DNA of 6,749 nt from an uncultured Oscillospiraceae bacterium. GTDB taxonomy: Bacteria > Bacillota > Clostridia > Oscillospirales > Oscillospiraceae. Both the position numbers and the translations under genes were made by a program. Shown in pieces: positions 5,926 to 6,749 of this stretch (the first letter of the stretch is position 1; each line of letters starts with the position of its first letter). The notes beneath the pieces are model-generated. The model was not told the DNA's origin and did no database searches. It was given only the letters and a program-made list of their open reading frames with translations. The stretch is from assembly GCA_900756495.1 (NCBI GenBank), contig CAAEKI010000060.1, positions 1-6,749 on the forward strand, given 5' to 3'.

Positions 5926-6749
5926 TTATATCACGCTTTTATATCGTTTGCCAGTGTATTTTCGCATTGCCAGGGCCGCCACTATCAGGAAAAAGAGAAA
6001 GACAACCCAGGCACAAACAGTAGAAATGGTGATAGCGGTGTGAAAATCCAGATCGGCCAGTCCGGCTACCTGCTCGGCCAGATAGACGCTGACCGGTTCT
6101 TCCAGTAGGAACACCCGGGACAGCACGCCGGCAAACAGGACAGAGAGACCGCCATGGAGAAGCTTTCCCGTGATATAGGTGCGAACCGAAAGGCCGCTGT
6201 CGCCGATAAAGGAGAGAACCTGGCAGTGGACGGACAGCCCGGCCCAGCCCAGCATGAAAGCGGCCGCTGAAAGCCGGCCGGCCAGGGCGCCCTCCCCTGA
6301 GAGCGTCCACACCCCGGATGAGATTTCCAGCGCGCCGGTGAGCAGACGCTCGGCCCACGTCTCAGTAACCCCCAGAGGGCTGAGGAGCAGTCCCAAAAGC
6401 TGAGCAATACCGGGCAGCACACCGGAGAGAAAGAGAAGACGGATGACGACTGTAAAGAAGATTACAAAGGCGCAGATATTCAGCGTGGAGAAAAAAGAGC
6501 TTTTTACCGATCCGGTAAAGGCGGCGGCGAAGTGCTTGGCTTCGAACCGGGGCCTGGAATTTGTCCTCCGCCCCGTGCCCCTGCCTCCTGCTTTGTAGAA
6601 GCGGAAGAGCAGACCGATACAGACCGAGGCGGCTGCGTGGGCGAGATAGAGAAGGACGCCTATCCGGCTGCTGGAAAAAATGCCTGCCCCTACCACGCCC
6701 AGAATAAAGGCAGGCCCTGAATTGTTGCAGAAGGAGAGAAGCCGCTCAG
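5926..6749 (-). CDS. ylbJ: sporulation integral membrane protein YlbJ (SpoVV-like), 5' truncated by window edge
   Basis: Polytopic membrane protein with a nucleoside-recognition/'Gate' type fold. In Bacillus subtilis YlbJ (SpoVV) is needed in sporulation for passing dipicolinic acid from the mother cell toward the forespore. The frame runs open to the right edge; reading through it gives 'LLSFCNNSGPAFILGVVGAG', a hallmark of YlbJ, so the GTG at 6696 is internal and the gene's true start is outside. About 274 C-terminal residues of a ~400-residue family are visible. Other family features: a hydrophobic segment 'ICAFVIFFTVVI', then 'LEISSGVWTL', and 'FMLGWAGLSVHCQVLSFI'. Several membrane helices are evident, the last just before the basic C terminus KRYKSVI. 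The neighbouring four-cysteine gene follows after 30 bp on the same strand. This gene argues strongly for a spore-forming (or ancestrally spore-forming) Firmicute. Confidence 0.93.
   Translation of the reverse strand, partial: ERLLSFCNNSGPAFILGVVGAGIFSSSRIGVLLYLAHAAASVCIGLLFRFYKAGGRGTGRRTNSRPRFEAKHFAAAFTGSVKSSFFSTLNICAFVIFFTVVIRLLFLSGVLPGIAQLLGLLLSPLGVTETWAERLLTGALEISSGVWTLSGEGALAGRLSAAAFMLGWAGLSVHCQVLSFIGDSGLSVRTYITGKLLHGGLSVLFAGVLSRVFLLEEPVSVYLAEQVAGLADLDFHTAITISTVCAWVVFLFFLIVAALAMRKYTGKRYKSVI

Noticed and set aside
5939..6358. Second minus-strand frame inside ylbJ
   Set aside because: An R/G/P-rich out-of-frame translation of the ylbJ coding region; the hydrophobic YlbJ frame is the real one.

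Overview
The window looks like chromosomal DNA of a GC-rich, spore-forming Firmicute, most likely a Clostridia/Oscillospiraceae-type gut anaerobe. The basis is a ylbJ-type sporulation membrane protein gene at the right end, a small four-cysteine protein next to it of a type I associate with this group, Gram-positive Shine-Dalgarno sites (AGGAG/GGGAGG), and a metabolic locus built on a TRAP transporter. The taxonomic call is inference; no rRNA or other marker gene is present.

Left part (1-3890, + strand): a four-gene catabolic/transport unit. It holds the 3' part of a TRAP solute-binding protein gene (dctP, cut by the left edge), the small membrane subunit (dctQ), the large membrane subunit (dctM, overlapping dctQ by 8 bp), and, 82 bp later, an amidohydrolase-2/ACMSD-family metalloenzyme. 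The enzyme's visible metal ligands (E7-x-H9, H172, H224, D292) match the gamma-resorcylate-decarboxylase branch of that family. A strong 15-bp-stem terminator closes the unit. The simplest reading is that TRAP imports an organic, possibly aromatic, acid by ion-gradient-driven transport, and the enzyme decarboxylates or hydrolyses it in the cytoplasm. The binding protein appears to carry Trp where most TRAP binding proteins have the carboxylate-binding Arg, so the ligand may be unusual.

Middle (3935-5506, - strand): a PucR/CdaR-type transcription regulator with a C-terminal HTH_30-like domain, convergent with the transport unit and visibly lower in GC. It is the obvious candidate regulator of the TRAP/enzyme unit, but only by position.

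Right part (5686-6749, - strand): a 69-residue four-cysteine protein of unknown function, 30 bp downstream of the 3' part of ylbJ (cut by the right edge). The pair looks like chromosomal backbone, with the TRAP/regulator block as a metabolic module beside it.

No intergenic stretch exceeds 180 bp. I saw no tRNA, rRNA, CRISPR array, insertion sequence or attachment site. The window is mostly ordinary genes; the items most worth pursuing are the substrate of the TRAP/decarboxylase pair and the four-cysteine protein.
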